64,000 bases of DNA, from positions 1,488,001 to 1,552,000 of the forward strand of contig NZ_LR134372.1 in assembly GCF_900637395.1 (NCBI RefSeq), written 5' to 3'. The notes under the pieces are model-generated. The model was not told the DNA's origin. It ran no database searches and saw only the letters and a list, made by a program, of their open reading frames with translations. This document shows, piece after piece, positions 57,697-64,000 of this stretch. The stretch's first letter is position 1. Each line of letters opens with the position of its first letter. Source of the stretch: Campylobacter upsaliensis. Its GTDB lineage: Bacteria > Campylobacterota > Campylobacteria > Campylobacterales > Campylobacteraceae. The translations under genes were made by a program, and so were the position numbers.

Positions 57697-58760
57697 AAAT
57701 TTTCCTTAAGAATCAAAAGGTCTTTAAGCAAACTCGTATTTTCTATCCCCAAAATCTCACTCCTTAGACTCTTAAGTTCGCTTAAGCTTGGATTTTTGGC
57801 GTGAACAGCTTCATTGCGTATCTTTTGGATAAGACTTAAGCTTTTTGAAAAACGATAGTTAATAAATCTAATAAGTTCTCTATCTAAATAAACTTGGATT
57901 TTTGGGTGCTTGAGTAGAAATTTAATGCTTCCAAGATTAGGTTTTTGAGTAAAAAAATCTTCGAGTATATAATCTTTACCCTGCACATTATATTTTAAAT
58001 CATAAAGGCTAGAATTTTGTTCACAAAGCTTTAAAAAAAGCTTTTTTGCAAAACTATAAAGCTCATATTCTAAGGTTTTAGAATATTTAACAATAATGCT
58101 TGTGAAGTCATTAAGCGGGTCATTTTCGCTATGCATAAGCTCTAATTCTGCGTTGATAAGATTGCTTACACTATTAGGGTGGAGAAGATAAAAAAGTCTT
58201 TTACCAAAAATAAAGCGTATGAAATTTTCTTGCATAGTCAAATATTTTTCATCTTTATATACGCTTAAATAATGCCTCTCATCGTCTATAAAATAACAAC
58301 ACTCTTCCTTCATTCTTACGCACAAAGGATAGCTGTAATTATTACCATAAATGGCGTAAGTATGATGATTAGGCGTGATAAAATTGGCTAAAAATCTATC
58401 TCTTAAAAGGCTAAAATCCTCCCTCACCAACTCCCTTAAATCACTAATGATAAAAAAATCCTCCACTTCCAAATTCTTTTCTTTGTAGTAAGCAGGAATT
58501 AAACTTTCATCGGCATTTTTACAAACTTTTATCACCTTAGCAACAAATAAATTCGCATAATCGCTTAGAAAAAGTTGTAAAAAATTATCCTTAGTGGTAG
58601 TTTGATAGATATTTTCTAGGGAATCTTGCCTTTCTTGGTCATTTAGCTTAGATTTAATTTTACCAAAGGCAACTTGAGATTTTTTCTGTAAAATACTCAA
58701 ATGCTGCTCGATAACATCGCTTTGGTAATAAGGATTGTAAAGAATTAAAAGATGATTCAT
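57693..58760 (-). CDS. HEPN-domain-like protein with R-x4-H motif
   Basis: 355 residues. The N-terminal part (MNHLLILYNPYYQ, then mixed alpha/beta) is not recognised. The C-terminal helical part starts near residue 235 with a TLEYELYSFAKKLFLKL helix. It contains RNEAVH at 315-320, the R-N-x3-H signature of HEPN ribonucleases, followed by a SLSELKSLRSEILGI helix. HEPN proteins act as RNA-cleaving toxins or in phage defence. It overlaps the WYL gene by 4 nt. The domain is assigned from its motif and helix layout only. Confidence 0.65.
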   Translation of the reverse strand: MNHLLILYNPYYQSDVIEQHLSILQKKSQVAFGKIKSKLNDQERQDSLENIYQTTTKDNFLQLFLSDYANLFVAKVIKVCKNADESLIPAYYKEKNLEVEDFFIISDLRELVREDFSLLRDRFLANFITPNHHTYAIYGNNYSYPLCVRMKEECCYFIDDERHYLSVYKDEKYLTMQENFIRFIFGKRLFYLLHPNSVSNLINAELELMHSENDPLNDFTSIIVKYSKTLEYELYSFAKKLFLKLCEQNSSLYDLKYNVQGKDYILEDFFTQKPNLGSIKFLLKHPKIQVYLDRELIRFINYRFSKSLSLIQKIRNEAVHAKNPSLSELKSLRSEILGIENTSLLKDLLILKENL

Positions 58761-58821
58761 ATTTTAGCTTTCTTTGAAGAATTTACGCACATATTTTAGC
58801 GTATCTTTCAATAAAATTGCC

Positions 58822-59127
58822 TTATTTGAAAAGCTCTTTGATGTTTTGCTTAATGTCATCAGAATTTTGCTTGTAATCTTGCAAAAGCTCTTTGACAATC
58901 TCAAAAATTTCATCAAAATCCTCAGGATATTTATTTTTAAAATCAACCAATAAATCCAAAGCCAAACAAAGGGCATCGGCGTTACCCTTACTGCTTTGAA
59001 AAATATTTTTTATATCCATTAGTAGATTTACAATACGAGAACTTTGTAAAGGATTTGTAAGGCGTTTAAGGATTAAGCCCTTAAACACACCAGCAAGTTT
59101 AAATGATGAAAAAATTTTAGAGAACAT
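58822..59127 (-). CDS. small helical protein, 101 aa
   Basis: 101 residues, fully helical in appearance, with an amphipathic basic N-terminus (MFSKIFSSFKLAGVFKG) and an acidic C-terminal half containing DFDEIFEIVKELLQDYKQ. There is no known family. It lies 61 nt upstream of the HEPN gene and 12 nt downstream of the zinc-ribbon gene. Confidence 0.6.
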   Translation of the reverse strand: MFSKIFSSFKLAGVFKGLILKRLTNPLQSSRIVNLLMDIKNIFQSSKGNADALCLALDLLVDFKNKYPEDFDEIFEIVKELLQDYKQNSDDIKQNIKELFK

Positions 59128-59139
59128 TTTGTTTATTTC

Positions 59140-59310
59140 CTAATTCTTAAACTTAAAAATGCGAGATAAAAATTCCAAAAGCCCACTTCTTTCGCCCTTA
59201 CAACGAGAGCAGATAAAATCTAGCGGATTTAAGGCATCGCTTTTAGGACGAGCTAAAAATTTCTCCCCACATTTTAAACATTTTTGAAAACTTGGTCTAG
59301 GCTTTATCAT
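59140..59310 (-). CDS. zinc-ribbon mini-protein, 56 aa
   Basis: 56 residues starting with ATG at 59310. Two CxxC pairs 19 residues apart (CLKC at 11-14 and CSRC at 34-37) suggest one zinc ribbon, followed by an amphipathic basic tail. It begins 3 nt after the stop of the ATPase gene, so translation is probably coupled. It could be an adaptor for the ATPase; function is inferred from position only. Confidence 0.7.
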   Translation of the reverse strand: MIKPRPSFQKCLKCGEKFLARPKSDALNPLDFICSRCKGERSGLLEFLSRIFKFKN

Positions 59311-59313
59311 CGT

Positions 59314-62300
59314 TTATCCCAAAAAAAGTTCATCTTTAAAATATATAACATCATCTTCAGTCAATCTTTCCTCTAAATATTTATTAATAAATTCTAAAGC
59401 GATATTTTCTTTTTCAAAATTTAAATTGTTTTCCAAAAGAAAATATTTAGCCAAAAATTTCCTAGAAAATTGTTTTTCACATTCTTTTAAACTTAACAAT
59501 AATTTAGGTGCTATTTTTTGCTTATTTTCATAGTGTCTTTTAATCTCTTTCATTACACCACCGCGTCTTTGTATATCCAAAAGGCTTTTAATATCTTCTA
59601 CATCAACCTTATCAAGCCAAGAAGATCCTAATATAACGCCACTTTTAAAGTGTTTTGCATAAAACTCATAGACACTTCTTTGTAGGTCATTTTCTTCAAT
59701 AAAATCATTAGAACTTGTATTTGAACTTTGCTCTATTTTACACATTACCGCCTTATTAAAACCTCCAGAAAAAACAACAGCAACGCCCGTTTCAAGCTTT
59801 CCAAGATATTGCGCTTGCTCTTCTTCTAGCGCCATTGTATTTGCGATAGTTTCTTTATCATCTGCAGCAAAAATTCTATGGACAATCTTAGTATTTGTGT
59901 TTTTTAGCACTTCTGGAGTAAGTTTGTTTGGAATTTGGTCAGCAATCATCAAGCATTCCCCATACTTACGGATTTCAGCTAACATATCAGCAAAAACCTC
60001 TACTCCCTGCTTTTTATTAAGACTATCTCCGGCTTGATATTTGCTTAAAAGCCTATGAGCCTCCTCAATAAGAATGATATGCTTAATATCGTGCTTTCTT
60101 TCACTAGAAAAGAAATTAGCCTTAATGGCTTCTAAAATATTACTCAAGATAAAGCCCATAATTAAAGACTTTTCGCTACCATTTCGAATTTCTTCTATCT
60201 CCAAAACAACCCGTTTATCGAGTAATTGTCTAAAATCAATAGACCTTTTTGTATTTAACATAAAGCCCTTAGAACCTACCAAAAGTCCGTTTAATCTAGC
60301 CTTTATAGAACCTATATAATCGTTTTTTAGTCTTTCATCAAATCCTTGCTTTAAAACAACATTTTCAATTTTATTATTTAAATCTTCTAAAGTTGGAAAA
60401 GAATAAATTCCATCATCAAAAGCAATTTCTCCATAAATTTCATTTTTATTAGTAGCAATATTCCAACCCTTATCCTTATAGCATTCATATATCGCACTTT
60501 CTATAATTTGAGGGATTGCCGCTTCCATATCAAATGCCGCTTCTATACTTGCTTTTATCATATCTACCCGCGAAGTGATGCTTTCGTGAGGAAAAAATTC
60601 AAAAGGATTAAGTCTAAAAGGTGCTACCGTATCCTTTCCTAATGTAAAAATCAGCAGGTCATCATATTTCTTTTTCAAAATTCTATATTCTGTTTTTGCT
60701 GGTTCTATCACTAAAAACGGCTTATTAGAATTAATCAACAAATTTTGGCAAGTCGTTGTTTTACCACTTCCTGTAACACCCGTGATGAAAATATGTTTAT
60801 CCAAACTTAATTTATCGATACTTACATTTTTATTAGTAATATTTCCACTCTGCATTAGTTTTCCCAAAACAAGCTCATTTTCCGACTCAGGACTTTGAAA
60901 ATTTAAGCCAAATTCTACCTCTTCTCGAAGTTCTAAACCCATTACATCTTTTTTAGGCAAACCTGAAATTAAACTTAGCTCCTTAGAACTAATCCAATTT
61001 CCCAAACTGGTATAACTTTGAGAAAGCAAAGAATTAATTTTAGGGTCACAATTTTCAATTTTTATTTTAGGAAGTTGCAAGTTTCTAAAAGCGTGCAATC
61101 TCTTCCCATCATTAAGCAAAAAAGCGCGTAAAGGAATTTTATTACCATTTTCTCCACTAAAAAGAGAGATGATTGTATTTTCAAGTTTCTCTAAAACGGC
61201 TTGAGAATTAGAAAAACAAAACATACTACTCACAAACATTCCCTTACCTTTCCCATAGTCGATTCTAGGAATCAAAATTTCATCGATATATTTAAGCCAA
61301 TCTTGACTTTGCTTATCGATAAATTCAAAAGTGAGAGCATTAGAAGTTGTAGTGCTTTCATTAGTGCTTGTTGTAAGGGACTTATTAGTTCCATCAGTTA
61401 CACTCGTGCTCTCTCCTTCATTTTTAGTAATAGCTTGACTTTTACTTCCACCTACGGTGCGTGTTGTGCTTGAACCTTGCGATTGACTTTGCGAACTTCC
61501 CTTATTAGTGCCTGAGCTATCATACCTATCACCCTCTGAACGACTTGTGCCTTGAGATGTACTCTTACTCCTATTACTGTTCTCGCTCTGTGCTTCACTT
61601 TCATTTTGGGCAATGGTTTCACTCTTACTTTCTCCTGAATTTTCGCCCTTAGTCTCACTATAATTTGTGCCTTCTGTTTTACTTTCTCCTTCACTCCTAG
61701 CGTTTGATGTTGATTCTTGTTCGCTGCGTTTTGCCATTGGAGAAAGTGAAGAATAAAGCTCAAAAATATTATTTTCTATCCCTAAAATTTCATTATCATT
61801 TACTAAAGAAGCGATAATCATAAAGCCAAATTCACTATCAACACCCATAACATCAGCAAGACGATCAACGCCTTGAAACTCATTTTCATCTTTTAATATA
61901 CCTGGAACACCCTCTATGACACTTTGAAAAGAATTATTTTGAATTTTCTGAAGCACGGCGCGTTTTTTTTCTTTTTTAATCGCCTCTATCTTACTCCCAC
62001 GAAAATTTCCTTTTATGCTAGGTTCAAGTATAAATTTACCTATTTCATCGATGTTTAATTTTGGAGCTTGTTTTGAATGATTTCTTGCTATACCATAGTA
62101 AAACTCTACTCCCTCATTATTCCCTAAAATGAGATAAATAAAATTAATCCCCTCTATCCTCAAAGCACTTAAAACATTTTCCAAAGCCTCTCTGCGAGGT
62201 GCATCTTTTTTAAAAGTTACACTTTCAACCTTATAAAGCACCATATCGCTTGGGTCTATATCCTGCGTTTTTAAGGTGCTAATATTGTCCTTACTATTAA

Positions 62301-62346
62301 GATAGTAATTATTTTGCTTACTTAAAAAATTTTTTACTTCTATCAT
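59314..62346 (-). CDS. HerA/VirB4-like ATPase with a long Ser-rich insert
   Basis: 1010 residues. The N-terminal domain (about 1-203) is not recognised. Residues 204-334 are a low-complexity insert of Ser, Glu, Gly, Thr, Asn and Lys. After a second conserved part comes a DUF87/HerA-type motor: Walker A GVTGSGKTTT at 522-531 (Lys529), a PAKTEYRIL segment, Walker B IILIEEAH near 760, and a late RKYGECLMIADQIP sensor region. HerA-like ATPases pump DNA or protein and pair with nucleases in defence systems. The start overlaps the upstream gene by 4 nt. The Ser-rich insert is unlike classical HerA. Confidence 0.85.
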   Translation of the reverse strand: MIEVKNFLSKQNNYYLNSKDNISTLKTQDIDPSDMVLYKVESVTFKKDAPRREALENVLSALRIEGINFIYLILGNNEGVEFYYGIARNHSKQAPKLNIDEIGKFILEPSIKGNFRGSKIEAIKKEKKRAVLQKIQNNSFQSVIEGVPGILKDENEFQGVDRLADVMGVDSEFGFMIIASLVNDNEILGIENNIFELYSSLSPMAKRSEQESTSNARSEGESKTEGTNYSETKGENSGESKSETIAQNESEAQSENSNRSKSTSQGTSRSEGDRYDSSGTNKGSSQSQSQGSSTTRTVGGSKSQAITKNEGESTSVTDGTNKSLTTSTNESTTTSNALTFEFIDKQSQDWLKYIDEILIPRIDYGKGKGMFVSSMFCFSNSQAVLEKLENTIISLFSGENGNKIPLRAFLLNDGKRLHAFRNLQLPKIKIENCDPKINSLLSQSYTSLGNWISSKELSLISGLPKKDVMGLELREEVEFGLNFQSPESENELVLGKLMQSGNITNKNVSIDKLSLDKHIFITGVTGSGKTTTCQNLLINSNKPFLVIEPAKTEYRILKKKYDDLLIFTLGKDTVAPFRLNPFEFFPHESITSRVDMIKASIEAAFDMEAAIPQIIESAIYECYKDKGWNIATNKNEIYGEIAFDDGIYSFPTLEDLNNKIENVVLKQGFDERLKNDYIGSIKARLNGLLVGSKGFMLNTKRSIDFRQLLDKRVVLEIEEIRNGSEKSLIMGFILSNILEAIKANFFSSERKHDIKHIILIEEAHRLLSKYQAGDSLNKKQGVEVFADMLAEIRKYGECLMIADQIPNKLTPEVLKNTNTKIVHRIFAADDKETIANTMALEEEQAQYLGKLETGVAVVFSGGFNKAVMCKIEQSSNTSSNDFIEENDLQRSVYEFYAKHFKSGVILGSSWLDKVDVEDIKSLLDIQRRGGVMKEIKRHYENKQKIAPKLLLSLKECEKQFSRKFLAKYFLLENNLNFEKENIALEFINKYLEERLTEDDVIYFKDELFLG

Positions 62347-62870
62347 TTTAATTTTTCCAACCTTTCCTTATATTCTCTTTCTCTTTTTTCTCTAAAAAAT
62401 TTATATGTTTCAGTCTCCTCTTCAAGCTCTTCGCCATCTCCATCTAAAACAATAGAGTGGGTATTGATTTTATTTTGAAGTGTGATGTTTGAAGATAAAC
62501 AAAGTTTCTTTTTTTTACTCCCTATTATGGCACCATCTTCGGTTTTTATCTTAAAATCACATTGAAATTTACTCAAAACCTTCTCAACGATACTTTTATT
62601 CCAAATGCTATCTTGCAAATACTCTGTGAAGAAAGAGCTTTGAAAAATGATTGGATTTTGCTCGTCCCAAATAAAAGCAAAGTCAAGTTCATCTCCTTGC
62701 ATATATTCCTCTTTTTCCTCCCACCACTTCCAAAAATCGTCCCAAATTTCAAAAGAGGTCGCTCCCTCATTTTTCAAAGCCAAAAGCTCACTATTATAAA
62801 ATTTACAAATTGTAATTTTATGGTCTTTAATCAAAAATAAATTACAAATCACTCTTTTTTCTTTATCCAC
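62343..62870 (-). CDS. acidic hypothetical protein of the ATPase operon
   Basis: 175 residues from a GTG at 62870 that has an AAAGGA site; a TTG at 62885 would overlap that site. It is rich in Trp, Glu and Lys, with WDDFWKWWEEKEEY near residue 44 and a charged coiled-coil end (FFREKREREYKERLEKL). There is no known domain. The stop overlaps the ATPase start as ATGA, so the two are probably made in fixed ratio. Confidence 0.6.
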   Translation of the reverse strand: MDKEKRVICNLFLIKDHKITICKFYNSELLALKNEGATSFEIWDDFWKWWEEKEEYMQGDELDFAFIWDEQNPIIFQSSFFTEYLQDSIWNKSIVEKVLSKFQCDFKIKTEDGAIIGSKKKKLCLSSNITLQNKINTHSIVLDGDGEELEEETETYKFFREKREREYKERLEKLK

Positions 62871-62942
62871 TTTTCTTCCTTTCAAAACCCAAACAAGTGC
62901 TTTTTTTGCTATTTATAATGAAGTTTATCGCATCCTTTAACA

Positions 62943-63305
62943 CTATCTTCTGCTTGATTCTTTATTTTTTTTGCTCTTATTCACTCCCTTAACTTTTTTG
63001 TTGGCAAAAGAAAAGAATTCATCGCTTGAGTGAAGTTTATATTTTTCTTTAAGACTTGAAAAATCCGCACCATTATTAGAATTCGCATTTGCTTTAGCAG
63101 CTTCCATTTTTTTAATAAGGGCACTGATTTCACTAAAATCCTCAGAATTGATATTGTTTTGACTGGAATTTTTAAGTATGCTTTCAACATCCTTTTCGTC
63201 TATTTTACCCTCATTAAATTTCTTCCCCATACCTTTCCAAAACTCAGTACTTGTTTGATTATTAAGGTTCGCAATACCTAAACCAATTCCACTCCAAAGA
63301 CCCAT
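62943..63305 (-). CDS. small paralogue A of the island, 120 aa
   Basis: 120 residues with a strong AAGGAG site. The N-terminal MGLWSGIGLGIANL is hydrophobic and glycine-rich. Residues about 17-56 are almost identical to residues in the next upstream protein (TSTEFWKGMGKKFNEGKID and on). The end is Lys/Ser-rich. The family is unknown. The gap of 72 nt to the downstream gene contains no further gene. Confidence 0.6.
   Translation of the reverse strand: MGLWSGIGLGIANLNNQTSTEFWKGMGKKFNEGKIDEKDVESILKNSSQNNINSEDFSEISALIKKMEAAKANANSNNGADFSSLKEKYKLHSSDEFFSFANKKVKGVNKSKKNKESSRR
63136..63258. repeat. 123-bp duplicated block, copy 1
   Basis: This block in paralogue A matches 63519-63641 in paralogue B at 121 of 123 positions by my reading. 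Similarity continues weakly beyond it (AATACCTAAACCAA is shared again 20-30 bp further on). Near the other end an A4 versus A3 difference shifts the two frames, so the proteins diverge abruptly after NSED. Confidence 0.9.
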
Positions 63306-63367
63306 TTTTTCTCCTTATTTTAATTTGATAGTAAAATTTCTTCACCCTTAGATAAAACCTAAAATAC

Positions 63368-64000
63368 TCAATCATTTCTAAGAAGTGCGTTAAATTTATC
63401 CTTTTGCTCTTGCTCTGTAAGCTCTGGCTTACTTTCCTTCAATGCCTCCTTCAAGGTTTGTGAAATATCCGATGGCTTTGTTCCATTCGCTAAGGGTTGA
63501 TTTTGCATATAACGCACTAAATCCTCAGAATTGATATTGTTTTGACTGGAATTTTTAAGTATGCTTTCAACATCCTTTTCGTCTATTTTACCCTCATTAA
63601 ATTTCTCTCCCATACCTTTCCAAAACTCAGTACTTGTTTGAAGTTTGAATTTTTCATTAAGGCTCTTAATACCTAAACCAACGCCCAAAGCTGTATCCGC
63701 CCACTTATCTATATCGCTTTTTTCTTTATTTAAATCAATTCTTCCCGCTTTCATTTCAGCACTAAGATAGTCAATATAAGCATTAGTGCTATCAAAATCC
63801 TCAGGCTTTTTTTCAGCCTGTCTTAGTGCGGCACCGTAATCCTCAGGCGTATATTCCTTTTCAAAGATGCCTAACGAATTTACCACCGCAGATACCACAT
63901 CTACAATTGACTTTAGATAAGGCGAGAAAGCCTCTATTGTCTTAAATAAAGAGCTACCGAAAGACCCCAAAGTACTACATACACTACTTACCACACTAAT
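63368..64000 (-). CDS. small paralogue B of the island (5' end at window edge)
   Basis: At least 208 residues; the frame is open to the window edge and GTG at 63994 is only a possible start. The N-terminal roughly 45 residues are hydrophobic and Ser/Val-rich (LKSIVDVVSAVVNSLGIF), followed by an acidic helical part. The central GVGLGIKSLNEKF and following block match paralogue A over about 40 residues. The C-terminus is a KESKPELTEQEQKDKF-type helix. The hydrophobic start plus helices would suit a membrane-active or exported protein, but this is inference. Confidence 0.6.
   Translation of the reverse strand: MSVVSSVCSTLGSFGSSLFKTIEAFSPYLKSIVDVVSAVVNSLGIFEKEYTPEDYGAALRQAEKKPEDFDSTNAYIDYLSAEMKAGRIDLNKEKSDIDKWADTALGVGLGIKSLNEKFKLQTSTEFWKGMGEKFNEGKIDEKDVESILKNSSQNNINSEDLVRYMQNQPLANGTKPSDISQTLKEALKESKPELTEQEQKDKFNALLRND
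63519..63641. repeat. 123-bp duplicated block, copy 2
   Basis: Copy in paralogue B of the block at 63136-63258. The two differences fall next to each other in the CTTCC / CTCTC region. Both copies are in the same orientation, 260 bp apart, so they could recombine. Confidence 0.9.

Noticed and set aside
58764-58976. A 70-codon minus-strand ORF
   Set aside because: It overlaps the better-supported 101-residue gene in another frame and has no ribosome site or plausible composition.
61452-61763. A 103-codon minus-strand ORF inside the Ser-rich insert
   Set aside because: It is an out-of-frame reading of the low-complexity insert of the ATPase gene, whose codon bias keeps other frames open.
63136-63641. 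CRISPR array from the two long repeats
   Set aside because: There are only two copies, 123 bp each, inside coding genes with no regular spacers; no CRISPR-like array was seen elsewhere in the window.

Overview
The window is AT-rich, densely coded DNA from a thermotolerant Campylobacter, probably of the jejuni/upsaliensis/helveticus group. Several blocks run in the gene order I remember from C. jejuni NCTC 11168: Cj1377c-Cj1381 (ferredoxin, selA, selB, thiol-disulfide protein, lipoprotein), Cj1397-Cj1414c (feoA to kpsC), Cj1462-Cj1466 (flgI to flgK) and Cj1509c-Cj1519 (fdhC to moeA). The blocks are joined differently here, and a few C. jejuni neighbours are missing. All family names come from reading the translations; no database search was run.

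Layout. 1-815: the C-terminal end of a DUF3883-type protein, a small hypothetical gene and a decayed fragment that looks like a type II restriction enzyme. 812-6892: a polyferredoxin, then selA-selB and two envelope proteins. 7024-8862: one large flagellin with its own sigma28-type promoter and terminator. 8978-12953: luxS, a structured leader with a Met/Cys-containing mini-ORF, then metE and metF. 12959-14685: tRNA-Ser, tRNA-Met, a TSUP permease and a TIGR02757 protein. 14777-18752: flgI-flgJ-flgM-flgN-flgK on the minus strand, with sigma54-type and sigma28-type promoters. 18888-19579: tRNA-Glu, then five minus-strand tRNAs. 19739-27262: feoAB, an orphan hydrogenase small subunit, fabI, tpiA, pgk and gapA. 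27324-40020: nadD, rsfS, a TPR glycosyltransferase carrying a C10 tract, a phosphohexomutase, fliL, acpS, a cytochrome P450 cluster, kpsS and a half-size kpsC separated by a G15 tract, a GT2-type glycosyltransferase and ribD. 40035-46527: tRNA-Ala, tRNA-Val, recO, a DUF342 (FapA-like) protein with a bacteriohemerythrin, the SRP RNA gene, queC, an HD-domain protein and trxB. 46615-56813: moeA, moaE, moaD, a Tat multicopper oxidase, nspC and the formate dehydrogenase operon.

FdhA is a selenoprotein, with an in-frame UGA followed by a SECIS-like hairpin. The window therefore holds the enzyme, two of its selenocysteine factors (SelA, SelB) and part of its molybdenum cofactor pathway.

56830-64000 is the part least explained by known gene sets. 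It is a tightly packed minus-strand operon placed where I would expect fdhD. In transcription order it encodes two paralogous small proteins sharing a 123-bp near-identical block, an acidic protein, a 1010-residue HerA/VirB4-like ATPase with a roughly 130-residue Ser/Glu/Gly/Thr/Asn-rich insert, a 56-residue zinc ribbon, a 101-residue helical protein, a protein with a HEPN RNase-type R-x4-H motif, and a WYL regulator. It is the best candidate for an undescribed system, perhaps anti-phage defence or ATP-driven translocation, and it continues past the right edge.
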